The position numbers and the translations under genes were made by a program. From assembly GCA_015146655.1 (NCBI GenBank), contig VKHL01000003.1, positions 62,001-126,000 of the forward strand: DNA of 64,000 bases, given 5' to 3'. Position 1 is the first letter of the stretch; each line of letters opens with the position of its first letter. This stretch comes from Ochromonas danica. Its lineage: Eukaryota > Sar > Chrysophyceae > Chromulinales > Chromulinaceae. Under the pieces are notes generated by a model that was given only the letters and a program-made list of their open reading frames with translations, searched no databases and was not told where the DNA came from. Below are positions 44,166 through 57,400 of this stretch, piece by piece.

Positions 44166-47100
44166 ATGGCAACAGATCAAAACGATTTAGAAAGAGGTAG
44201 TTCTAATATTCTCTTCTTTTGTTTCTTTCAATTGAGAAGATTCACTAAATGCGATGAAATTGTTGAAATGTTGTTGGGATGTCTGCTGTGACAGATTCCT
44301 TGCGAATAGGCGACTATGTCCTCCTAAGAGACGTTGTCAAGAGCAGCATATTAGGCTGTGAAGGCATTCTCTTGGAGGAGGTTTCTGTCGTGGAAGGCAC
44401 ACAAACCTTCCAGGATTGTCTCTTTGCTGTACACTTGCAAAGACAGTATTCCGCCTCCAGAGACCTTCAAGCCTTCCTTAAGATTTACAACCATGATATA
44501 AAGAACATAAAAGAACCCGCCGCCAAGAAGTACCTCCTCGCTCTGCAGGTGAGAAGCAACAGTCTCTAACTGTGGATTATATGCTGATCTCATTGTTCGT
44601 GTGTTACGAAATCTAGAGAGGCTTGGAGAATGAACGCAAGTTGAATGACACGTACATGAGAAAGAAATTTGGACAGAAGGTTGTCTTCGGTGACATTGTT
44701 CAGGTATGACCCATCTTGGCTGAACTAACATCACGTTTATGTTGTGTTGACGTCATGTTTCATCGTGTTTGCTGTGTTTCGTCTGTCTACCGGGTAGTTA
44801 TATCACGTCAAGTCTGGCAAGTATCTTACTATCATCCCAGATCAACTTGCTAAAGATGAAAGAGAGAATACTCGAATTAGTTTGGATACGAATGGAAATG
44901 CCTTCTCATGGCTGCAAATTGCTCCGCGATTTAAGATTGACAAAGATGGAGACAATGTTTTAACAAATGCTGAAGTTTATTTTCGTGTTTACGAACGATC
45001 TAATGAATATTTGCATACTGCTGATCGAAATCCGCTACCAGGACGTCTTAGAGAAGTAAACTGTGCGTTTGAATCCACTTCCTGGAAGTTGACTATCTAT
45101 CAGAGCAGCTTGGATGCTCAAGATCGGACTTTTCTCTTGGCTTCCCAACTGGTATATATATCTGATCCTGAAACAAGATCTGCACTTGCTGTTATGCAAA
45201 AGAAACTAGAGAGTCTTGATTCTGATGTTAATGCAGTCAAAAAGTTGACCTCATCTCCGCATGAAGAAGAGGAGGACAGTGAGGGAGGAGCTCAGGAGGG
45301 GTCGCTAATTCTTGAACCGCTTTCCACAGATTCAATTAACTCTAACTTCCTTTGGTATATGTATAAGCAGCCAATTACTTGTGGAGGACCGTTTAATTGG
45401 AAAGGAGAATGTGTGAAATTTCGCCACATGAACACTGGTTTATACATGAGCTTGGTGACAAAAGTTGAGAATGCGGAAGGGATTCCTCACGAAGAGTTCA
45501 TTGTTGCAACAACTTCCAATCCAGATGGCGAAGACACTCACTTCACTGTCAGCGAGATTAATAGCTCTTCTAAGCTTCTATCCAATGGAAAGGCAGTGCA
45601 GATGGGAGTTGGTGGTGTTTGGTTGGAACGTGGCGATGTACTGGAAGATTCTATCTTCACCTATTCTCTGCATGGTACACGAGAAAAGTTTAATGCTGTT
45701 AGTCTGCTCATTAACCGCTGTGAAGAATCATCTAAACGCCATCGTGGTGGAACTTCTTCTGGTAGCGGAGAGCATGGAAGTGAAAACTCCTCTGAACCAC
45801 TTGATGTGTTTGCAGGAATTGCTGCTCGACGTCATTTGGTTAATTATTTGGAGATGATTGTGGTGCCTAAGAGTGATAATGCCAACACTGTATTGCCAAG
45901 TGCCACACGAGGTGATCTTGACTTCTTTCAAGTGGTGGCAGATAAAGTAGTCTTCTTCTCGCAAGGATTTCCAATATCTGCGACAAACGTTCAACTTGGA
46001 ATAGATAAAGGAGAGAGTTCTCTCATCAAAGTGCGACAAGACTTATTTCGAGAACAGGGATTGCTGGAGCAGGTGTTGAAAATCATCAACAAGCTCATTC
46101 CGATGACTGAGCGTCTGGAGCGCATCAAGTCACCACCAAATAAAAAGAAAAAGGTCAGAGTGTCAGACGAAGAGATGGCTGCAATTAATATGGCACAGTT
46201 TATTCTTGGCAGAGCCTTTTCAATCATTTACTATGCTATATTGAATAGTGAAGCTAATCAAATGTATGTGGCAGACTTCATGCCTGTGCTATTAGCTCAT
46301 CTTAATGCACAACCTTTAGCAGGAAAATGTGTGACTGAGATGCTCTCTAAGAATATGGAACTTCAAGAAACAAAGATTGGAACAAGAGAGATTCAAATCT
46401 TTGTAGATAAGTTGCGTTCATCTAAAATGAATGCCATGTACTTACAACTCCTACAAGCTTGTTGTTCTTGTGAAGGCAATGGAGTTGATGGTAATCAATG
46501 CAAAGTTGCGAATTTACTCTTCAGCAACACCAATGATATCATTATTCATTTACATTCTGATGAGGCACGATGCTCGCCTTGTGAATGGAAAACTGGTCTT
46601 TATATTCCTGAAGAAATGATACCTGGATCTCCTGTTCGTGGAGATATTTTGATGAAAAAAGGCTTACCACAGTTGTCTCTCTCATGGACAACCAATTCAA
46701 TTGATTTCAGTCCTTTAGGCCTTTTTGGTCGTCTATCAGTAGGAGTGGAAGAACTTTTTCGTATTAAACACTTTGACTTTTCTGAGAAGAGGATGAACTC
46801 GACTGAGAATAAGAAAGCCAGACAAAAGAGGAAAGCCATGGAAGAACAAAAGAATGCAGTCGCCAATTACTTTATTGCTGAGATGTTTCTTGGAGCAGAA
46901 ATGTGCATGGATAGAAACTATGTGGCCATGCACAAATTGGATGACCTTTTCCCTTTTGAAGTGTTGGTGACTATTCTGAGAATTGATGTATCCCATGCTT
47001 TGAAAGGAGCTGCTGCTAGATTATTGATGTGTCTACATATTGATAGAGATCCTCAGGCGTCTAGCAAAATTCCGTGTCTCACCAGAACTTGGAGCAGTAT

Positions 47101-50100
47101 CAAACAAAATGATGAGCCACAGTTACCTTATGTGGAACCAGCTCGACGATATGTTTTTGGATTAGTTCAGCAAATTATCAGTGAATTCATTCGCGATATG
47201 TCAGGCAACGAATGGGATGAATTATCCAAACACATGTTGTATCTCCTGCGCACTTTGGTCAAATTTAACTTTTATGGGACCACTGAACGTATGGAAGACA
47301 TTATTGTTCCTTTGGTGCAACTGTTAGATAGAAGGTCTGCCAATGTCGACCCCGATCACAGTTCAGCAGCTGCCTTATCAGGGTCGATTACTGCAAAGCC
47401 ATCAGCTGACGAGGAAAGTCTAGCAGCAGCATCACAACAAATTACAATTGCTTCTCTCAACAAGAAGTTGGAGGATGATGTAAAAGATGAAGACAAATTA
47501 CAAGTCACCGATCACATGGACTACAGTGCCGAAAATCCTGATGAGGAGAAACAACCTTCCGTAGTAGGCAGGTTGCTTCGGTTTGTTATTAATTTAGGCG
47601 TTGAGTTCTACAATTTGAACTACAAGGCGGCCAAGGTTATTGCATCGATTGAAGAAAACAAGCCTCCCAAAGCCGAAGCTTATGTCACTCCTTTGCGCTA
47701 TAGCAAAGCCCCTATTTTTGAGTTGGAGACTATGGTTGAAGCGGTGGATATATTGGCTTTTTCTCAACGAGTTATTGAAGATAGAGATATCTCGATTCTT
47801 TTGCGCTATTTCTTTGCTTGGGAGAGTGGATTAGACAAACGGTCACCCCCAGAACTCTTCGAAGAGGCAATAAAGGACTCGCGCTCTTTGACTCTGGCTT
47901 CGTCCAAAGTCCCTTTCGACGACATTATGATTGATATATTGATGTATGTTCATACACCACTTGTGCAAAGTGCTTTGGAAGTGTTAATGGCACATCACTC
48001 CAAAAGACGCATTTTATTGGATAATGTTTGCAGCATTCAGCTCCTCGCATCGCATAGGAGAGAAAGACAATATATAATGGTGGATCAAATGCTGAAGCAA
48101 TTAGAACAAAATGCGGAGACACATGAGCTTTGGGGAGAGCTCGAGACAGAAAGTGATCATGCCGTGAATAAACAGACGAAGGACATAATGAGAGAACTGA
48201 CTGATATCTGCCGCATTCGCAGACAGGTCTTGGAGTTTGATGAAGACTACATGGCAGATGTGGAGATTCAAGATCTTTATCGCAATCTGGGTTGCTTCGA
48301 GATCTGCATGAAGGTAATGGGTCTATTGGATTCCGTGGAAGAAGATGAGAATGGCGAGCTGAGCGAAGTGGCACTCAATACTCGTGATCTTTGCCTGCTT
48401 TGCAACACGTTGCTGTACTGGTTCTTGTTGGGCAATGAGAAGAACCAGGAGATGGGATACGAGGAGCTGGACTTCTTCTTGGACTCCTTGGATGGCGAAA
48501 TCAACAGTCATCTGATCATCAAGGCAATCTTCAAGAACAACGAGGCTCTCATGCGTCGAGTTCCACACAGTATTTTGTCATCTATGGTCGACCTTATTGT
48601 GAAAAATGGCAAATCTCATCACTATTTGGCTCTCTTTGCTGCCATTCCTAATGTCGGCGAGAAGAATATTTATGAGAATCAAATTGAAATCGTAAAGTTG
48701 TTGACATCTCCTGGTCGCCTTGAGAAAGTGTCTTGTTTTCTTGTTCCTACATCACATCCTACATACCGTGACAAGATCGAACTCATGCGTCCTTTGCAGA
48801 ACGTGGATCGAGATTTGTCGATTGATGAACTTCCGAGTCTTTTGGCCTACCATCTAATGTTTATGAATGTGTTGTCTGGTTGCACGGTTGGTAAGCTTGA
48901 TGTTACTATCGCTGAAGCCAAGGTGCAAGCCGTTTGCAATTATGTTGACCTTATTGATGCTATTTTGGATCCTGAAACTATCCTAGTAGCCAAGATCCTT
49001 ACTTTGAAATTCTTTTATAACGCAGTAGTCGATGTCGAACTGATCATTCCAGGTTTGGAGAGATCACCAGCTGTTTGGAAGCTATTGGATTCCTTCGTAC
49101 CAATTCTAAGCACAGCTAAAGATGAGCTAGAGCAATTGGAACAACTGGGTTGGGAGAATCCCAAAGTCAGTCGCCAAAGGATAGAATACATCATTCTTGC
49201 AATAATGGTGATTGAAAGTTTCTTTGCCGACTATTTCGACCCCAGCAATTATAAGAACGAGACTTCGAGCAAAGCTGGAAAGTCACATACTCCTCTCTCC
49301 CACATAAATGAACTCATTGCCACATTTTTCTTCAAGATCAAAGAAGTACATGATCTGAATTCTCCATATCTTGACAAAGAATTGAAAGGGCATATGCTGA
49401 ATGCTCTTGAAGCGCTAAAGAGACAAGCTACCAAGTATATCCATGCTTCAGTGGACAACAAAGCTGAAAACGATAGGTCATTAGAAGTGTTATCTTCAGA
49501 GATAGCCTATCATACCGATGACCCTTCCGTTAGTGTTCAATCACCACATGTCAAAGAAAGAGATCCACAGGAAGCTAAATTGATACAAAAGTATGATGAT
49601 TTTGTCGATCAGTTAGTTTTTGACCATTCTTTGCAAGACAAAGCAGAGAATGAAAATGTTGCCTTTATTCGAATCTTAGAAGCATTGCCTTTTATAGCCG
49701 ATCCTTCAGATGCTGATGTTCGTTATGAAACGTTGATTAAGAAGCTCGTCTATCACATACAAGAAAATGTCAAAATAGTCAACAATCAAAAGCGTTTGGA
49801 TGGTCGTGTGACGAAGACGTCGATCTGGATCATTCGTGCCTTCCGCACCATGATTGAGAATCGCATGGGCATGAGCATCTACGAGCGCGACGACGATGGT
49901 GGACAAGAGCAGGATCTGGCAGCAGCCCCCGTGGTGAACGCTCTGAACACCTGTGGAGCAACAGCTTTGTGCTTGGATTTGATAGCAGACGGTATAGACG
50001 AGAAGCTTCAGCTGGAGGCCATTCGACTGGGTGTGGGTCTGTTGTTCAAGGAGGGAGGGGCCCTGGAAGTGCAGACCTTGATGAATACCCATCTGAGGAA

Positions 50101-52875
50101 GACGAACTCCGAGCTGTTCTTCAAACAGGTTCGATTGACACTGCAGAAGCTGAAGGCTTGGCATGAATGGAATCAGATCATCGTGTTGGGAGAGGACGAG
50201 GAGCCAAAGCCTCCAGAGGAGATCTTGATTGTGCGCTTCCTGCAGCTGATGTGTGAAGGCCATTATTTGCCCAATCAAGACATCATGCGAGAGCAACCCA
50301 ACAATGCAGTGTCTTATAACATTCTGGATGACTTGGTGCTGTATCTGAACTGCTTGAGTCGCTTTCCTTGTCGCACATCGACAAACTCAGCGATTCGAGT
50401 AGCTGCGACGATCTTGGAAGTGATCCAGGGGCCATGCGAAGGCAATCAGGTGCATTTCGCTTTGAACACGGAGTTGATAGAGACATTGAATCGCTTAAAT
50501 CGAGCAAAGATGAGCGAGGATTCCATAGTAGACGAAGAAATTGAGTTGAAGAAGACTTCAATCGACATTCTTCAGGGCTTATTGGAGGGACAAGGTGAAG
50601 GCAGCGTTGTATATGACAGAGTGCTGAGTGTCATCCATTTGGACATTGTTTTGATTATGTCGAAGAAGCCATTGTTTGGAGACTTGTTAATGACAGAAGA
50701 GCAGGTTATTCTTCAAACTGAGTGCGTAGTTTTATTGCAGATGCTTTGCAACTATCGCCCCAGTCTTTATGATGAACTTGGGATTTCTCGTAGAGTGGAG
50801 GACATTGTTGGATCTGGTACGGCCATGATCGAAGTCGTTTGGAGAGGTGACATTCATAGACGATTTTTTCATGTACCCAATATCTGTGACTATCTCGCCA
50901 AGTCGTCCAAAGATGCTCTTGTCGAGAACGTTGATCGCTCTAGTGCAGAAAATAAGCTGATCGACTTTTTAGATCGTTCACATGAGCTTTATCGAGAAGT
51001 GAAGCATCAACAGCTGTTAACAGAATGGAATTTGAGCAGAGTATTCAGTCGCCAGAATCAAAACAGAGCGACATGGATCTCGTTCTTTTTCGCCATTATA
51101 ATCAACATATTATTCATCGCGAACTATTCCAACCGCAGTGGCGACCCAGACATTTCGCCTTTGTTCGACATTTTAACTACTTACCTGAACGTCGTTCAGG
51201 CTATTTTCTCGGGCTTCACCTTGCTCTTATGGTTGGTTGTACGTTCACCAGTTAACTATCAAACACTAGCTGCAGCTGGTCATAGCCAATTTGAAACTAT
51301 TTTGTACACCTGCTTTGATCCTTTGACTGTGTATTACATCGTTTACCTCATCTTAGCCCTTCTTGGAGTATTTGTACAAAACTATTACTGCAGCCTTCTG
51401 CTTCTAGATATTATTGTCAAAGATTCCACTACAAGAGACGTCTTGAATGCCATCATTACCCCCCGAAAGCAGCTCCTTATGGCTCTGTTGTTGGAAATCT
51501 TTGTCACGTACATTTTTGCATTTTTTGTGGTAAGTTGTTTGTTTTTGTGTTAGTTGTATCATTCCTTTGCTATGATTAACTTTGCAATATGTTGCAGTTT
51601 CTATACTACCGCGATGAAGTAGATATTGGAGATGGCTTTTGTGATACCATGTTTAAATGCATGAAGACCACCTTGAGTTATGGATTTCAAAATGGTGGTG
51701 GAATCGGAGATACCTTTAGCCATTCCACTGGCGTGAGGTTAATCTTGGATTTGGCGTTCTTTGTTGTTGTCCTCATTATTTTGCTGAATGTATTCTTGGG
51801 TATGATCATCGATACCTTCAGTAGCTTGAGAGCAGATAAACTGGAACGACTGCGCGATACCAACGAAGTTTGTTTCATCTGCAACATTGACAAGCAGATC
51901 TTTGATCGTGCTTCTGATGAACCAGATGGATTCCGTACTCATGTCAAGATTGATCATAACATGTGGAACTATCTCTACTTTATCTTCATGTTGTGGGAAC
52001 AAGATCGAGATGATGATGATGGTTTGGAACAATATGTACGACGAGCTATTGAAGCAAATGAGATCACATGGTTTCCTATGCACAAAGCAATGCGCTTAGA
52101 AAGAGTTGCTAGTTCCTCTGAAGCGCTAAGAAAAGATCTACATGAGAGTATTAAAGCTACCGAACGAAACGTTGCTGCTAAATTCGACGACTTTCAAAGT
52201 GAAGTCAGCACTGTCTTGCAGCAATTAATGGTGACTTTACGTCTTGAGACGGGTAGTGCGCGAGGCTTTCGAAACGATTTCAGCTTAACTGCTTCAGAAG
52301 ATGTTGGTGACATTATCGACGATGCGACTATTAATACTGAGCTCTCCTCCCCGGTCGAGGGGAAAGTACTTGGAAAGAATGTCTCCCTTGGTATTGCACG
52401 GATTGAAGGGCTCCAATTAAGTGATAGAGACCTTGAGCGTGTCTCTTGTCGTTTGGTTTCGGACCTGGGTATGATGTCAATGAGCAATGTGCGAGTAGAC
52501 GCCGGGAAAGTATATTTTGACGGAGACAACCTCCTTCGTCTTTTCTCAAATGTCCAGCCTAATGATCGTCGTACGTTATTAATTCAAATATTGGATGCAG
52601 AGGATGAGCATGGCGTAGCTGTGCATTTCTTGGCCATTTTAGAGATCGATGTCCATGACTTCGTGGCATTGGGTGATGGCCGCCATTCAATCGACAAGAA
52701 ATTTGCGCGTGCAGAGCAGAGCGGCATTTGCACAATAACAGTTGTTTGTGACATTGACAATGCAAGATCCTTCGGCGGCAACAAAGCTGGGCTGAGCAGG
52801 TCCAGCACCATGGGGTCATTCCTTAGCGTTTCCAGCTCAAGTCCACACGCCAGACAACAATCCAGTGGCTATTGA
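44166..52875 (+). CDS. IP3R/RyR-family cation channel, paralog B (complete)
   Basis: This gene encodes 2793 aa, the length of an animal IP3 receptor. Exons: 44166-44196, 44295-44548, 44617-44703, 44798-51529 and 51598-52875, all in phase. Order: suppressor-type domain (about 1-120, SLRIGDYVLLRD), MIR repeats (LYHVKSGKYL at 125; RHMNTGLYM near 340), first RIH region (about 535-700), a helical block with HIDRDPQ, second RIH region with KEGGAL, RIH-associated part with QGPCEGNQ, six membrane helices (about 2200-2440) and zinc finger CFIC...HVKIDHNMW. The pore filter is GGGIGD (nt 51694-51711) and S6 ends GMIIDTFSSLR. It should form a tetrameric Ca2+-release-type channel in an internal membrane. 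Of the IP3-contact residues, the second-loop Arg of TGR is Leu and the YRKNQ basic pair is SEANQ, so IP3 binding is doubtful. Confidence 0.93.
48113..48570 (+). repeat. near-identical block 1, copy in channel B
   Basis: This stretch matches 58695-59152 of channel C almost base for base: I see only a few silent differences at its left edge and none from about 48188 on. Flanking sequence of the two genes is clearly diverged, so gene conversion is likely. Confidence 0.88.
49805..50523 (+). repeat. identical block 2 (719 nt), copy in channel B
   Basis: By eye this 719-nt stretch is identical to 60346-61064 of channel C, at a constant offset of 10541. It encodes the second RIH region and RIH-associated part, from RVTKTSIW to KMSEDS. 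It uses visibly more C/G-ending codons (CTG, GTG, GAG) than its AT-rich flanks in B. Confidence 0.92.
51884..52076 (+). repeat. near-identical block 3, copy in channel B
   Basis: This 193-nt stretch encodes the zinc-finger half from IDKQIFDRASDE to EITWFP. It matches 62542-62734 of channel C with one silent difference (gca/gcg). Confidence 0.88.
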
Positions 52876-53164
52876 TGCTTGAAATGATAAAGCCGACCCA
52901 TCCGCTGGTTGTTGTGCACTGGTTTAGTCTTGCAGAACCGCTCACTCTGGCCGCCACGGCAAGGTAACCTCGAGCTGCTCTTCGCTGTCCCTGCAGCTGT
53001 GGGGTGGCAGTGGGCGACAACGTCAATTCGGAATCGCTATGGCTTCTTCGCTCAGAGTAAAAGGGAGACCTTTATCAAGAGGGAGTGTTGTGTATCAGTA
53101 GAGTATTCGTTTTGCTTGTATATACTTATTTCATTACAATATGTATGTGCTGGCGGTAGTTCGC
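52876..53164. other. convergent intergenic gap between channel B and KRR1
   Basis: This 289-bp gap contains the 3' UTRs of channel B and KRR1. It is moderately GC-rich near 52940-53010, without a recognised gene. Confidence 0.5.
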
Positions 53165-54481
<1,317 letters not shown>

Positions 54482-57400
54482 ATGGATCGTTCCGACCTTG
54501 ACAAAGGTATCTTATTGATAGTATCTATCTATCTCGTTCTTCTCAATGAATTCCTTGACTTTGTGAATTGAACAGATTCTCTCAAGATTGGTGACTATGT
54601 CACACTTCGAGATGTTGCGCTGGGATGCTTTCTTTATGTTGAAGGAATTCTACTCGAAGAGGTTTGTGGCAGTGAAGAGCTATCCTCACTGTTCGATGTG
54701 CTCTTTTGCATTCACTTTCAGCGCCAATATTCCGCCGCGCGAGAACTGGCCGCTTTCCTCGACAAGTACAGTTCCGACCCAGACAACATCAAAGATGAGA
54801 GCGAAAGGAAGTATCTGCAAGCATTAGAGGTGAGTAGGTTCTTGTCATCTATGAAGTGGTATTTCCAATGACGTTTGCTTTCTTCTGACAGCGAGGTCGT
54901 GACAATGAAAATGCCCTCAACGATCAGTATTTGAAGAAGAAGATGGGGCAAGTGGTTTTGTTTGGTGAAGTCATTCAGGTAGGATTAGACTATGAGCTGC
55001 TTAGACTGGAAGAGATTCTCTGACTGATCTCCATCAAATAGTTGTACCATGTTAAGTCAGGGAAGTACTTGCAGATCTTCCCCAACAAATTGGCAAGAGA
55101 CGAAAGAGACAATGTGCGCATTGGGCTTGACCAAAATGGTGACGCTTATTCATGGATTCAGATCTGCCCACGTTATAAGATCGATCGTGATGGTGATCGT
55201 ATTCTGAGCAATGCAGAAGTGTTTTTGAAAGTTGCTGAGCGTGGGTCTGAGTACATTCACTCTTCAATGAAGACACCTAGCATGGGCAATATGCGAGAAA
55301 TCAACTGTTCAATGGAAACCACATCGTGGCGGTTGTCTATCTATCAAAGTTGCTTGGACACAATTGACAAATCCATCCTTCTCTCTTCGCAGATTATTTC
55401 CATCCATGATCCTGAAACAAAGAGTTTCTTAGCAATCCAGGAAAAGAAGCTGACTTCCTTAGAAGAATACTCAGGGACCGGGGAGAATGAAGCACAAGCA
55501 GAAGATGTGGATGAATATGAAGGACAGATTGTTCTGAAGCCTGCAGTGAACAACCACGTTGACACAAACTTCTTTTGGTTTATTGAAGGTAGTGCTCAGC
55601 TGGGGGGCGGTCCATTTAAATGGAAAACAGATCAGGTTCGCTTTCGCCATGTGAACAGTGGTCGCTACATGGTGTGTGAGACAGACGTCAGCTATGATGA
55701 GCAAGGCAATCTTCTTCGACATGGTTTCTTTACTGTGACCGACAATATTCAACATCCTGGAACCTTATTCAATGTATCTGAAATGAATAGCACTGCGAAA
55801 TATCTTGGTAATGTGAAGGCCTTGCAAATAGGACACAACGGCATGTGGATTGAACGAGGCGAGGTGCTCAAAGGAGGAATGTTTACCTTTAGTGTTGTTG
55901 GTAGCAAAGAGAAAGGCAATGCACTCAACCTTGTGGCTCAACGATATAAGTACAGCAAGTCAGGCAAAGATGGTGAAAACGACTATGACTATGTTGACCC
56001 AAGTCTGCGGTTGGATCAGCCGTTAGATCTGTATGTGGGTTTATCTATTCGTGACTACTTGCGCAAGTATTATGATATGACAGTGATCTCGTCCCGCGCA
56101 GAGCTCAATACATTGTGGCCAACAGCTTCTCGAACTGATATCGAGACATTTAAAGTGGTTGTGGAGAAGATTGTAGCATTTTTGTTGGGCCATCCTATCG
56201 GCACAATATTGGAATCCGATGCTTTGGAAGTTGCTGATAGTAAGTTGATGGTATTTCGACAAACTCTCCTCCGAGAGCAAGGAGCTGTTGAAATACTCTT
56301 ACGCTTCATGCAGAAGTTGTTACCGTTGGTTGAAGCAGGTGAGACAAGAAAGAAGAAGAAGGTGAACACTGATCGCTCGTTCTTGTTCCGCATGGTTCAT
56401 CTCGTTCTGCATGAATGCTTCTCCGTGATGCTCCGCGTCTTGAAAGAAAATCCTGAGAATCAAATGTTTGCCGCGGATTTCATGCCTCTCTTCTTAGCCA
56501 ATCTGAGCAGTCAGCCCTTGGCTGTTGATTGTGTAACAGAGATGTTAAACAAGAACATTGAACTGCAAGAGACTAAGATTGGTGCGCGAGAGATTCAGAT
56601 TTTTGTGGATAAGTTGAAAGCGTCCCAATTGAATACCATGTATTTGCAACTCTTGCAATCGTGTTGTTCATGTCAAGGCAAAGGCGTGGACGGCAATCAA
56701 TGCAAGGTTGCGAATATGCTCTTTCAGAATACCGACAATATTATCATTGGCTTGAATGCGGATTATGCTCATTGCACTCCAGTCGATTGGGGAGAGAAGG
56801 AAAGTATTTATTTTCCAAATAACACTGAGTTTCCTATCCGAGGTGAAAGTCTATTATATCGAGGCATTCCTCTGATTTCCTTAGAATGGTTGACTTCTGA
56901 AGAAGAAATAGGCAATTCCAATTACATCGCATCTTTAGAGGAATCCTTTTCTACGGGAAGTTTCGTCATGCAAAGAGAAACCTTCAATTTGAATCTTTCT
57001 GCTAAAAGCTCGATGGTTGGAAGTACTCGACAGCATCATATGGCGGCTCAACAGAAAAGAGAGATTGGTCGATTCTTCATTGCAGAGATGTTTTTAGGAG
57101 CAGAGATGTGTTTGGATCGAAACTACGTGGCGATGCAAAAACTAGAAGATATCTTTCCTTATGATGTATTGCTCTCCATCATGAAGCTCAACGTCGCAGA
57201 CAGCTTGAAAGCAGCAGCTGTGCGATTGCTCATGTGTCTACATGTCGATCGTGATCCACAAGCCACTACCAAGATACCTTGTCTAACAAGGACATGGAGT
57301 GAGATTCGCAAGCAAACTGAGCCACAATTGCCGTTTGTGGAGTCTAATCGCCAATACTTATTTGGCATTATTCAACATTTAATATCAGAACATATTCACA

